Below the pieces are notes generated by a model. That model was given only the letters and a program-made list of their open reading frames with translations, did not search any database and had not been told where the DNA came from. The translations under genes and the position numbers were made by a program. This document shows, in pieces, positions 34,701-47,400 of a stretch of 64,000 bases of DNA. How positions within the stretch are numbered: position 1 is the first letter of the stretch; every line of letters begins with the position of its first letter. The stretch comes from Lagopus muta. Taxonomy: Eukaryota > Chordata > Aves > Galliformes > Phasianidae. The DNA lies in contig NC_064435.1 in the NCBI RefSeq assembly GCF_023343835.1, positions 65,544,134 to 65,608,133 of the forward strand, read 5' to 3'.

Positions 34701-37129
34701 CAGTGTTTTCAGTTATATAAGATTTTGTAAAACCGTGATTATTTATTTTTCTCTCCTAGATTTCTCCAGTTTAGTACATATTATAACTGCTGTCCTGTTA
34801 TTATCTCCTACTTCCTCCTATGGTATTAACTGGAATAGGGTTTATCACAACTGATCTACTCAGTGAAGCAACAAGCGAAATTAAATATTTGATTTTTTTT
34901 TTTTTTTTTTTTTTTCCCCAAACTCAGCTATTAATGCTGGTAGTACAAGAACCAGAAGAATGACTTGTTTGCAGGTACTTTTAAATTTATTCTTATGGAA
35001 CAACTTTTGCTTTGTACTTTTCTAAATTGTCCCTAGATGCTTGTACTCTTTTGTTTGTTTGTTTGTTTACTTTAGAGTCTGACTTATTCTTTTTTGTACT
35101 CTTTTATATAAGAGATCAGTGAAGAACACGTTCATTACGAGTTCATAATCTTTCTTTGACAAAAGTGTGGTTTGTAATGAGTAACACTGCTCAAAATCTC
35201 TGCTTGAAATTAAGAATTTTGATCAAGTCACTTTTTTTTTTGCGCTATTCTGTTTACTCATAGATTTCATTGAAATTACTTTTTAATGTCATATTTCATC
35301 CTTGTTGCATAGAATCATATCTAAAACTCATTTAAACGCTCTTTGCAATTTTGTTAACAAGAGATTCTTACAGAGCATGCAAAGAGCATACTATGCATCT
35401 TAGCTAACAAACTAATCAGCTAAGGAAAAAAAAAACTAGTCATCTTGGTTTCTTCTTGAGTTAATGAGTAGTATGATAATTTTAAGATATATGAATTAGG
35501 TGAATTGAATGAATAATTCTCTGAAAGAAGTGTTATTTTTATGCTATCTATAGTTAGAGCCTAGATAGCTGAACTGGATTTAGATGAATGATCTTCCAGT
35601 TACTTATGTCTGATGAGCTGAGTTTTGCTTTCTCCTTCTTATCCAAACTAATGTTTGGATAATTGCAATTTTAGTTACAGCTAAACCTTAAACTCTGAAT
35701 TATATTTTTATTAGTTCATAACAAGCCTTAACTTATGTATATTTGTGGTTTACTCTGAATTCTTAGAATGAAGTTTCCTGACATTCTTGTGCAAGGCAAT
35801 GCATGCCGTGGCCTTGTTAGAAGTTAACCGATTTGTTACTTAATTGAATTGGCAAACCATCAGCTAAGAATTCACTTTTTTTTTTTCCCTCTGTAAAGGG
35901 AAATGCAGGTAAAATCAACCACTAAATGGTCATAAGAACTACTGTCCAAGCACTGTCCAAGAGAATGAGGTGTAGATGTTGCAGTGAAAAGTTTTTTGAT
36001 TCATCTCCTGATGGACAAATTTGACATTTGATTGGTTCATTGAAAAAGTGTGGAAGAATGATTTTTTTCTTGCAGGAATTGTATCTCCAGACCATTTTGT
36101 TCCTGCCTGAAAATACCAAGATAATTCGCTAGTGGCTCTTGGCTTGTGGCTCTTGTTTTGACAGCCTGTGGTAAAATAAATAAAAATGTTTTATATCCTA
36201 AATAAGTTGGTAACAGTATCTTCTACCTTTGTCTACTTCTCAGTTCAAGCTGTTTGTCAAACGTTGTCATAATTATTTGAGTAATAATTTGAAAAAATCA
36301 ATAGGCTTCTCTCTTTTTTTTTTTATGAAACCTGGCAAATTTTCCATTGATTGCTTTTCTTCCAGCACTGCACCTGCTACTTTCTCAGTTTCTGATTACT
36401 TTTCCAACATCTCAGCTCATTCTTAAAGTATAACACAAAGACTTAAGTTTCTGAGTATCTGCTAGCTGTTTATTTCCTGCTTGAACATTGTAACCTATGC
36501 TGGAAATATCTGCCATGTTTTATATATGTATTACTGTGAAGTATAAATAACACAAACAGCAAAAGAACAGATGAAGGTGTAAGTCTTAAGCACAGCTGGA
36601 GGATATTATGAAATAAGATAGATTGCTAACAAGTAATATTTACTGTCATTTTTAGCTGAATATCTTTTAGATGGCAGTTAAGAAACAGCAGTTAAATATG
36701 GTCTCTCTTGCTTGTCTATTGCACATTACATTTGGTAATTTACACTGAATATTGTTCAGTCTAGTAAGTACTGTTACAGTTGATGATGAAGTGGAAGTTG
36801 ATCACGGTCATAACTGGCAGTAACCTAATTACATTTCTGTTTTGGGTTTTTGTTCAAAGAATAAGTTATACATAATGAAAGTTTAGAGGTTTTTTATTGT
36901 ATACTTCCAGTTCAAGTACAGTTTTGTATTGTCTAGTGTATGTTAATTTAAATTTAGGAAAAATTAATGAGTGAAAATGTCAGAAAACTTCATGGGCATG
37001 AGATATTGCAGATGGCTATAAGTTTGACTAGAGTGTCTTAATTTACAGATTATCTGTAGCTTAGAAGATTCTAGAAATTAGCCATTAATTACTAATGATA
37101 ATTGATAGTATTTGGATCACAGTGTCTTC
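31746..37129. other. Unique AT-rich DNA, no gene seen
   Basis: Low-complexity features only: an (AAT)n stretch near 32486-32503, a T23 run at 34893-34915, (TTTG)n at about 35050-35068 and an 11-bp tandem duplication at 35941-35961. No protein-like frame or known repeat family was found in 5.4 kb. Confidence 0.45.
34893..34915. repeat. Poly(T) run, 23 bases
   Basis: Uninterrupted T run followed by CCCC. Confidence 0.95.
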
Positions 37130-37864
37130 ATTTGGTCACAACAATCCACAGGCAACCATAACAGCTTGGGGAGGACTAGCTTGAAGGCTGCGTGATGGAA
37201 AGGGACCTCAGTGTATTGATAGCCAGTCGGCTGAATATGCACCAGCAGTGTTACCAAGAAGGGCAAGGGCGTCCTGGCTTGTATCAGGAATGGTGTGGTG
37301 AGCAAGACTAGGGAAGTAATCCTGCCCCTATACTCGGCACTGGTAAGGCCCCACTTTGAGTAGTGTGTTCAGTTTTGGGCACCTGAATACAGAAAGGACA
37401 CTGAGGAGCTGGAGCAGATCCAAAGAAGGGCAACAAGGCTTGGAGAATATACCCTATGAGGAGCAACTAAAGGAACTAGGACTATTTAGTCTGGGGAAGA
37501 AGGGGCTGAGAGTAGATCTTCTTACTGCTCTCTTCAAATACCTGAAAGGTGCTTACAGCAAGAGCGGAGTTGGTCTCTTTTCACTGGTGGCAGGATGAGG
37601 GAAATGGCCTGAAGTTGTACCAGGGTAAGTTTAGGTTGGATTTCAGGAAACACTTCTTTACAGTAAGAGTTGTTAAACACTGGAATAGGCTCCCAGAGAG
37701 GTGGTTGAGTCACCGTCCCTGGATGTGTTTATAAACCTTTTGGACATGGTGCTCAGGGACATGACTTAGTGATCGTTGTTAGGGTTAGGGTAGTATGGTC
37801 AGGTTGTGGTTGGGCTTGATGATCTTTAAGGACTTTTCCAACCTGAGCGATTCGATGATTCATT
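37130..37864 (+). mobile_element. CR1 LINE 3' portion, about 0.73 kb
   Basis: Plus-strand CR1: ORF2 C-terminal remnants (GATGGAAAGGGACCTCAGTG, then CCCCTATACTCGGCACTGGT, GAGCTGGAGCAGATCC), the untranslated region (TTAGGTTGGATTTCAGGAAA, CTCCCAGAGAGGTGG) and the tail ACTTTTCCAACCTGAGCG ending at GATTC. Frameshifts and stops break ORF2. The TTAGGGTTAGGG inside it is a drifted CR1 segment, not telomeric DNA. Confidence 0.95.
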
Positions 37865-37967
37865 GTTTTTCAAAAATCCAGCACTACTTAGCCTTGGGTA
37901 ACATTATCTCTTCTTACTGTTAGTTTTCAGAGCATGCTATCTTAGACCAAAAGTTGTTCAGAACATG
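37865..37967. other. Spacer between two opposed CR1 copies
   Basis: About 100 bases of unique DNA separating a plus-strand from a minus-strand CR1. Confidence 0.7.
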
Positions 37968-38290
37968 GAATCATAAAGCCATAGAAATAGAATCACTGCC
38001 TTGAGTTGGAAGAAACCTTGAAGTTTGAACCCCCTGCCATGTGCAGCGTTGCCACCAGGCTGTCTAAGGAATCATCCAACCTGATTTTAAATGTCCCCAG
38101 GGATGTAGCATCCACAAGTTCTCTGAGCAGCCTATTCCAGCGCCTTGCTACCCTCTGAGTAAAAAATAAAAATTAAAAAAAAAAAAAAAATCCATCTATT
38201 TTCTATTGTAAATCTCTCCTCTTTTAGTTTAAAACCATTCACTCTTAGTAGTCCTACAAGCTCCTCTTTTCTTCAGTTCCAGTATTGTTG
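37968..38290 (-). mobile_element. CR1 LINE fragment
   Basis: GGAATCATAAAGCCATAG, then GAGTTGGAAGAAACCTTG, CCCCCTGCCATGTGCAGC, CCAACCTGATTTTAAATGTC and GAGCAGCCTATTCCAGCGCC match the reverse complement of a CR1 3' end. An A-rich run at about 38162-38190 interrupts it. The right boundary is diffuse. Confidence 0.9.
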
Positions 38291-40224
38291 TTACTCTTTA
38301 ATGATCAATTAAGCCTGCCAATTAAATTGTTCTCCAGTCTACATACAGAGGATATGGCATGGACTAAGCTCTAACTGGCCTTCCAAAGTGCTCATGCTGA
38401 GCTGGTAGTAATGTCCAGGAATTAGAGGGAACTGATCTTATATATTTATTCAATTAGTATTAGCCTTAATGCTATTTCTGTACCAGCTCACAGATGCACA
38501 GATGTCTTGTGTATGTAAAACCTATTGATTAACTACTTACTGTTATCTCTGAGCTAATTATTTCTTTTGATTGTTCTTCAGGAGCTGGAGATTTAGGGTT
38601 ACTAGTAACAGCTACAGTTTTGGTTTTTTTTTGGCTTTTATTTTTTGATAGTGGACAGCTTAATACATCTTTATTTTTAGAATCTATGAATTAATGGTGA
38701 TAAAAGGGGATCAAAAAATAAGGGACTAAAACTAAATTAAGCACTTATGTCTGTGTATCAATTTTGTTGTCTTGGGTGAGCCTGAAAATATGGAGGATAA
38801 GAATATCTTTTGTCTACTTACAGATAAGTTCTGATAGAATCTGCTGAAAAGCTTGATGTCTCCTTATCTCCCAGATGATGTGCAGTCATTAAATGTACAA
38901 GCAGTGTAACAGATGTTATGAATATTATGTACTCTCCTTTTGATGTAGATGGCTAAGTTAAGTAGGAAGCTGTCCCTAAATGTGTGGGTATTTACAATTC
39001 TTTCTAATCAAAGGAAAAAATTAGTCACGCTTGTTTAGTTTTCCTTTGGTCCAGTAGGAGAAGAGTTTACTGTTTCAAGAGTTTGCAAGTGAGTATTGAC
39101 TGCTGCAAATTTTAAAACCCTAGAAAATAGGTTATTTAATTAAACTATATCATTTACAGTTCTTGATTATCTCTTCAGAAAGGCATAATTTATTAAACCG
39201 TAATGTTGCTTACCTGAGTGGTGAAGTTGTGTTACTTCAGGTGTTTTAGCAGTGCATCTGTGAAACTGGACTTAAGGTTAAGGTTAATTTCAAAATGACC
39301 AACTGTGCCTTAGGATTAAAAATAAGTAATAGTAATTAAGAAGTTGAGTTCAGGTATAGTAATAGGTTCAAAAGAAATAAGATACGACATTTTAAAAACA
39401 CTTTTTTTTTTTTTTTTTTTTTTTTAACTTGAAGAGTTTTTCTAGGAGATTTTGTATTTCTGAAAAGTCTTACTGGAAAATTTTATGCATTTCTGTGCTC
39501 AAAAAACACTTCTACAATATATGTTTATGAGAAATACCATGAACATCTCCAATAAATTCTACTGTGTAATTTAATGCTAAGTCTACCTAGTTCAGCAATC
39601 ACAGCTGTAATTGTCTATGGGTTAAGCCTAAGCTTTTGAGTGTGGATGGACTTCAGAGTATAGGACTGATTTGAATCTGGAAATGAAGTTTTAAACTCTG
39701 TGCTATTTTACATATGGATGGATATTCAAATTCCACGAAGATTGCTATAATCAAGTTTTGTATTTTAAAAGTGGAATCATAATTGGGTTTTATATTGGAA
39801 TTATAGGAATAAGTAGTTGTTCAGATCAGAATAGTTATGCTCTTTACTTCTTTGTAAAGATGAATAGATAGATATATGCATACATGCATAGGTTAATGTG
39901 TCTTTTAATTGTGGTTACAGAACTAAATCCAGCTTAAATACTGATGCATACTGCTTTCATGAGAAGGAAAAAGGTGCTTAAAATGAAAGCATATTCTAAT
40001 GTGAATACACAGTAAATCTGTATTTATTTCATTTTCTTTAGTTGTACATTACTGGCTCTTCTATGTACACCCATTGATTTGATATAACCCTCTGTATAAA
40101 TTTCTAATAATTATTACTTTGATTCACCAGTAAACTTTGATTGTTCACAGTGTATTTACAAAGCACTTATTTCATCCACATTTCTAGAAGGGAATAGGCT
40201 CAACTTTTTTTAAAAACCCTTTTC
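38291..40224. other. Unique AT-rich DNA, no gene seen
   Basis: T24 run at 39402-39425. No coding segment or further repeat recognised. Confidence 0.45.
39402..39425. repeat. Poly(T) run, 24 bases
   Basis: Uninterrupted T run. Confidence 0.95.
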
Positions 40225-40800
40225 TTCTTTTCTCATCTTTCCTCCTCTTATATCATTTCTGTGGCCCTCCTCTGTACATGCTCCAACAAATCCATGTCTC
40301 TCCTGTACTGAAAACTCCACATCTGGATGCAGTACTCCAGGTGAAGTCTCACTGGCACAGAGTAGAGGGGAAGGATCACTTCTCTCTCCCTGCTGGCTGT
40401 ATTTCTTTGGATACATCTCAGGATATGGTTGGCTTTCTGGGCTGCAAGGGCACATTGCTCGCTCATGTTCAGCTTACCATCCACCGATACCTTCAAGTAC
40501 TTTTTGGTAAGGTTGTGTTCAATCCTTTCATTCTCTAGCTTATAATGATAATAGTTGTTGTTGTTGCCCAGGTGGCTTTGGCTTTGTTCAACCTCATGAG
40601 GTTCTTCTAGGCCCACTGCTCAACTCTGTCTCAGTCTGTCTGGATGGCATCTTATCTTTCAGGCATGTCTGCTGCATCACACAGCTTGGTGTCATCTGCA
40701 GACTTCCTGAAATGTGCTCGGTCCAACCGTCAATGTCACTTATGAACATATAAAAGTACCTTCATTTGTACTAGCACAGAATCCTAAGGTGATCCCCCAT
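40225..40800 (-). mobile_element. CR1 LINE, ORF2 region, about 0.58 kb
   Basis: The plus strand shows the reverse complement of CR1 ORF2: GTGGCCCTCCTCTGTACATG, CTGGATGCAGTACTCCAGGT, GGTTGGCTTTCTGGGCTGCA, GGTGTCATCTGCAGACTTCC. The complement of 40691-40699 is Ala-Asp-Asp within SADDTKL, the RT catalytic box. The CR1 3' untranslated region and tail are missing at the left, so this is truncated at both ends. Confidence 0.95.
40248..40616 (-). pseudogene. CR1 ORF2 C-terminal remnant, frame still open
   Basis: A 122-codon open frame reads as the C-terminal part of the CR1 ORF2 protein downstream of the RT active site: [65 protein letters not shown]. Stops and frameshifts outside this stretch separate it from the catalytic box, so no functional enzyme can be made. 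The family's endonuclease domain is absent. Confidence 0.9.
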
Positions 40801-43800
40801 CAGGTGATGCACTAGAAGGATTTAGCTGTTAATTTTTTTTCTGTAGAGGTGTCACTGTTGATGAATCCTAGCAAAATTTCTGTATCAATTCAGTTGGCTA
40901 AGCAATATCATTGAGAAAAAGCAGAAGATGTCACAGAGATGTGTGAAGCAGTACTTCCATCTTATTCTTGGGTTATTCTATGTAGTAAAGTAAAAGAAAG
41001 CACAGGTGGGCTTTCTGGGGTGGTTTTTGGATATTCTTCAAACCCCAGAATTTTGTGATTTCAACCTATATGCTTAACTGATAACCCGAGTGACACTATA
41101 TATGTGCATATGCAGATGTGCGCAAAAGCAAGTATCTTTCTGTCAGAGTAGGAGTACCTTAGTGTTTTTCATTTATTCTGAGGCAGATAGTAGTTTAGAA
41201 CCATTTCTTTCTGTTATTAATTGCATCATAATAATCTCTCTAGCTGAGAAGAGAAGGAATTTTCACCCTGCATTCAAGAGGTGTTGCTTTTGAAGACAGT
41301 GAGCAAGGCATAATGAGTATAATTTTCTTTTCCTTGTAGATAAGGATAGCAATTTAAGGCAAGGGTCATACTGATGAAATTAAATACCAGATTTTATGCA
41401 TCACATTTATGATATTGTGTTCTTTTTGTTCAGGTTCCTGTACTGCCCTTATCACTTTAATTTTCTTTGACTATCTCTTCATGTTATGTTAAGAAACATA
41501 ACTAATCTGTCATGTAGTTCTCTTATTTCTTTCCCATAAGAGAAATGTGTGGTGTGGCATGACTTTTGATCTTTTCCTCCTTGTTCCAATTTTGATTTGC
41601 TGTCTTCATTTTACCCTTTTGTAGAAACTTCTGAAAGTAGTCAGAGTCATGTTGCTATTCTTCAGAGACTTCAAACTGAATTTAGAGTCAGGGAGATTTA
41701 ATGCAGTCAGGACACCAGAGGGGTTCTAAATTGATGCAACTTCAAGCTTCCTTTGTCTTCCTTGTTAACTATAGTAAGTAAAATGTCAGTAGATGGTTTT
41801 AAATTTGGTATTTATAATTAGACTTGTTTGTTTGTAAACATGTAAGGTATTGCATTTCCTTTCTCCCCCGCTCCAGCCTCTCTTACATTTTACTTCTGTG
41901 AGCTACAAGGTGAGTAGTGTGGTTCAATTCTGGTGCTGAAGGACTTGAAAAGAGGAAGGAAGCATTGGGGAAAAAAAAAATAACAAACTTATCATGCAAA
42001 CCTATTCCTGCTTCAGTCTTCTCTTGTAGCATTTTCAGAATGAAAGTAGATGTTAAGATGACTAACTTCTTCCCTGTGTCGTTAAAGTTTATTTACTAGC
42101 ATGTCACTTGCCACTTTGGATTTGAACCTAAATATAAATGAGTGTTAAAATAATTTCTCTTAGCCATTTTTACTTCATGACATTTCAGAAATAGATGTTT
42201 TAATTGTCAAATTGCTTATTAGAAAAGTTGCAATGAAGAAAAATATTTCCCAAATAAACTTAGATTAAACATTTAAAGATGTTAATATATGTGCCATTGT
42301 TTTTCCTCCACGGCTGTATATGTAAATTTTGCTGAATAAACCATCATCCAATTTTGGCATAGGTAAAGCATAGCTTTTAGATAATTTTCTAAGAAAGTTC
42401 ATCAGAGTACATTAAACCATATTGCTGGTGATATGATTCAATTTCTTGGGGTCTTTCTTCTGGTAGAGACAATTTCAAATTGAAGAGAAAAGCATGGCAG
42501 CATTCAAAATGTACTAGTGGGTGTGGATGGATTAAAGACATATTTTGTCTTCATATTTATTCCCTATAGATGGGTGAACAACATTTTCTTTCTCGAACTT
42601 CAAGGCTATAGGTGAAGAAAAACCATGCTGAGCATGTGAAATGTAAGAGAATTGTAGATAATAAGCCTTCTGACTCACAGACAAGTAGGGCCATTTCTAC
42701 GTAGTAGATATGGATGGCTATAAATCTAGCCTCTGCATTTAAATAAAGTACAGACTTGGCTTCAAGAATTATTTGTTTTAGAAAAATATATTTTTAATTT
42801 GCTGTTTTTTCAGTTAAGAAATATGCTTCCATTTTAGGAATGTGATCTGTCATGCATGGAGATATATGCAGATGCAAGTCTCATCTAAATCCAATGACTG
42901 CATTTGTCAGCTGATTACTGACCTCATACATTTAAAGTTTCCACTTGAAATTTCTTCCAAAACAAACATGTAAAATATGTTACAAATAACTATATGCTTT
43001 TCAGATTGACTGTTAATCTTTTCTGGCTTAACTGCAGATGGGCAGCATTTATATATTTCTTTTCTGGGAAACATACGCACATCTTACCTTTCCTCAGGAA
43101 ATTCACTGAATTCCAAATATATAGGCCAATTGCAGCATTAGAAGTATTTTCATAGCCATGTTTCTTCAGCTTAAATATCTACATTGTCAACATGAAAGCC
43201 TTAGATTCAAATGTTGCTGTCCACCTGTTATGTTCAAGAAGAGGAAATAGTGAAAATAACAAAAACTAGCCTTTCTGTGGATTTTGCTGAGTTACAAGTT
43301 CAATTGTAACTTCTACATTTTCTGAAATACTGTTGTTTATTTTTATTAGAATATCTTCTGTGAATAATTTAGCAGTTGCAAGATGATTCACTACCCCGAG
43401 GTGTTACCGGTGAACTGCAGAACCTTTTGTTTGTATGCCAGTGATTGAATCTAGGCCAATTTAGAATTTCAATTTGTTTGGCTCTGAGGGATGGTTAGCA
43501 GCCTCTGTGACATGATTTTTACTGGGGACTCAATTTTATTTTTTAAATCACTTATGCCATCTCCAGGCTTCCTGATAATTAACAAATTGTGGAAGCAAAG
43601 AATTCTATGGACTACAGGATTGCACTCCCCTTTCACCTAGAGGAAGTTGTTGATTTTTATTTCTTTTCTTTTTTTCTCGTTCAACTTCAAGGTACACTGT
43701 TGGTACACTAGCCTTACACATAGAGCTGGCTTCCAAACTTCCAATATTAAATTCTGTAGTACTTAAAAAGACAATTAGATATTCATACACATTTCTTTAT

Positions 43801-44439
43801 AATTTCTAAGCTGTTGATGGGAGTTATATTTTTTTTTTTACTTAGTTTCAATATGTAGCAATGAATTTCCTATATGTTCCTTCTTCTATGCCTCACGAAT
43901 CATCCTACTGTCATTCTTTTTCAGATAACCATGGATGTAACTTAAATCCTTTATCTAATTCCTAGATAGAGGCTTACCTGGCATTACGGTGAGGAAGAAA
44001 ACATTGTTTTCTTAATCTATTCAGATTTACAAGACCTAGGTCTTATTGAAGTTTTTTAAGGTTGAGAAACTTGTGGCAAGAATCTCAATGTTTAGAACAT
44101 TTTTCCTGTACAGTAATGCCTTAGTATGTATTTCATTATGGAGTTACTGCGTTTAAAAGAAGCTCTAAGAAGGAACAAGTTACTTTTCAGTATTGTTGGA
44201 CATTTGTCTAATAAAAAAATTCACAGTAATGCTCAAGGAAATCTGAGCATTGCTCAAATACAGATCTGCTTCCATCAGTATAAATAACATAAGCAATCAA
44301 TTAAGGAAATGAAGTATATATATTTAAAGTAAGGGAATATGAATGCATTGCTAAAGATTTTTTCTCCTATCCTGTGTTCACAATTCAAAAATTGCTTGTT
44401 TTTTTTCTTCTTCCTCCAGAACTTGACCCTGGTGAAGGT
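40801..44439. other. Unique AT-rich DNA, no gene seen
   Basis: 3.6 kb with only short, low-information frames. A pyrimidine stretch (TTTTTTCTTCTTCCTCC) lies at 44401-44417, upstream of the G run. Confidence 0.45.
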
Positions 44440-44463
44440 GGGGGGGGGGGGGGGGGGGGGGGG
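44440..44463 (+). repeat. Poly(G) run, 24 bases
   Basis: Twenty-four consecutive G, followed by AAAAAGGAAAAAGGA. Very unusual in DNA of this composition. It could fold as a G-quadruplex, and its exact length is likely to be unreliable in any assembly. Confidence 0.9.
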
Positions 44464-47400
44464 AAAAAGGAAAAAGGAATAGTTATAATAACTTTTGTAA
44501 CATCTGAAATTCTACTCTTATGATTTTCTTATTATTTGTTTGAAGTCCATTTGTTTGCTTTCTTTTCTGATTTTATTTTTATTGATCTCATTCACAGAAA
44601 TACCCAGATATTTATTTTCAGACAATTAGCAGCCTTTTTAGTATTTTACCAGTATATTAGGAGCCTGGGCAAACCACTTTATATTGGTGAGAACAAATCA
44701 TATTTCTCTATCTTAACTGGAAAACAAAATACAAAGTACTATCAAGCTAAAATATAAGTAGTAAATATATATTTACTTCATATAAAGGAGGCTTCATATA
44801 AAGGAGGAAAACAACCTAGCAAGAACAAATTCTGGGAGGCCCTTTAAAGTCTTTATGTTCTGTTCTACTTAGAGACAATTTTTTTTTCCTCTTTTTAGTA
44901 CCAGGTTATATGCATAGTGTTTTTTGTCTTTCTTGTTTGGAAGAGTTAGGACACTATATTTATTTAGCTATTTAGTATAATTACATCTTCTAGGTATTGA
45001 AGTCTGACACCAGTAATAACAGGGCTCTGGTGCTGGAGGATCTCATTTTCTCTGGGACCATGACAACTCTGATGCATCCATAAAACATGCCATTACAAAA
45101 AAGTGAAAGCAAGTTTAGACATCTCAATCCTGAGACATGCTGCTGTTCAGTTCATAGAGAGATTAGTGAAGGTATTATGATTGCTTAGGTTATGAAATCA
45201 TAGTTTATTAAGAGAGTTGTTGTTTCTCTAAAGTTGTTTTCAGTTCCTAGAGAATAAGACTTAAGTATCTTCATTTTAGCTAATCAATGTCATCATTCGT
45301 TCTTTGAAAGACAGGAGTTATCTACAAGTCAGCAGAGCTGTAGATAATTTCTTTTCTGCGTAATGTCAAATTGAAATTGAAAATTTCTCACATCAGGAAT
45401 TCTCTTTGCAGCAATGAGTATGCACTGTCCCTGATCAATATTATTAACAAAAGCAGGCATAAAACAGTCTTCCCTGCTCTCTAATGAAAGACAGATAGCC
45501 TTGTACAACTTAGTCCTAATCTCACTAATCTACATTTTATACTACTATTTTCAGCAACAAAGAAATGCAAGTGGCAAGAGAGAGGGGGAATAAAGAAAAC
45601 AAAAAATATTAGAAGTACATGATATTTTTCAGATACCTTGTGAAATGTCAGGAGCCTGAAAGAAGTACTGGTACTTACTGAACCTTGTAAGTTCTTCTAT
45701 GGCCTCCATTTGGCAGAGAATCAGGGTTACTATCATTATGACCATATGATGATTTTAAACGAGTTTAGAAAAAACATCAACCATCTGCTTTTGAGGGACA
45801 CATAAAAAAGTTATGCAGTTCCTGAAGGACATGCTGGGAACATACACCAAGATCCACTTTGTTGATGAGCAAAATAAGTAAACTTGGAAGGATGATGTCC
45901 ACAGCTTTGATAGGCAGAAGAATATGAAACAGTGAGAGAGAGAAAGGAAAACATGTCACATTGTCAAAATTGAAATACTTACTGGGGTCCAGAATGGTGG
46001 GAGAAAAGATTTGTCTGTAAGTATTGATGATTTTTTTTTTTTTACTATCTTAACACCTTTTCTTTGGCTTTAACCTATTAAAAAATAAAGCAAATCTCAG
46101 TGAAACCACCATTATTCATATTTTTTCTGACTTGAAATATAACGAGTAGTGATATTTAGAAAATCATTGACTTATGTTACATTAAGGCTATAAATCATCT
46201 TTTAATCACATGAGTAAAAGCAAAATAAATGGGAATAAAAGAGCTATTCACAACCAGAATCTTCAGCTGTTGAATCTGTATTAGATGGCAAATTCTAATG
46301 ATACTTTCTGTAGCCTTCTAGTTAGATTTTGCGATTTATTATCTATGATAACTGCAATTGACCTGCAATTCAGTAGTGGCATCTATATTATATATGGTGA
46401 TCTCTTATCTATGATGAAAATAATTTTCTTTGATGTTCAAGAACTGAATGTTTATTGGTCAATAACACATTTTTAATACAAGTAAAGAAAAATAAGTAAT
46501 TTAAATGATTCATAAATAAAGATACTATTTTGTCAAGACAAAAATCTTTTTTTTAATTGTAAGATGCTTGTGAAAGAGTAGGTGAATAATTCTGATAATC
46601 AACATTCTTCTCTCAGTCTCTAAGGAAATTAAATTGTACTGCCCCTTCAATCCCTCATTAATTTTTCCATATTGGATTTTAGAGTCTGTACATCTTCAAG
46701 CTCTTGAGCACTGCAATACGAAGATGCATTTGTCATCACAGTCCTTGATAATGCTTTATGACTAAGTAAAGTAATAGTATGGTAGCTGGGGGAAATATGC
46801 TTTCCATGCTAATCAATGCCATGTAAAATGGCTGATAGTTTCTTCTGACTGCAAGCTCCGTCAGCACTAATGGAAGGTAGATGGACAGATGACATGCACG
46901 TGACTGATGGACAGCACAGGAGAGAAGATACGAATTGAGCCTGTGAAGTGGACATGGAGAATTTAAATGGCAGTATTCTAGAGTTAGTGTGTCTACTGAG
47001 TCAGAGAAGCACTGGGTTTTTGCTTCTTCGTGTAGAACTTATGATCTTTCTTAAGGGATGGGACAATCATGCCAGGGCACCTAGGAATTTAGTGTCAAGT
47101 GCCTCTATGTTTGCATCTCTCGATAGGAAGCACTAAATTACAGTGATTAGAAGTTGAAGTGCTTTTTAGCTGAAGATCTAAGTAGTAGGTACTTCGAGGG
47201 CTGGTGGGCTAAGCAGTTTCATATATGAAAGAAGCATCCACCACAGAGTCCAGGGTGATTAAAAACAAAACCAGATTGGGTAATGAGTAGGATGATATGC
47301 AGTGTGACTATTAGCAGCCTGGTGAATGCTCAAGAATAGAAATGTTTTAATATCTTCAGCTCAGCACGAGGAGATTGAGATTGCTCAAGGTTCAGTATTT

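Noticed and set aside
37775..37795. TTAGGGTTAGGG, looking like interstitial telomeric repeat
   Set aside because: It lies inside the 3' part of a CR1 copy and aligns with a CR1 segment; only about two units, so a drifted CR1 sequence explains it.
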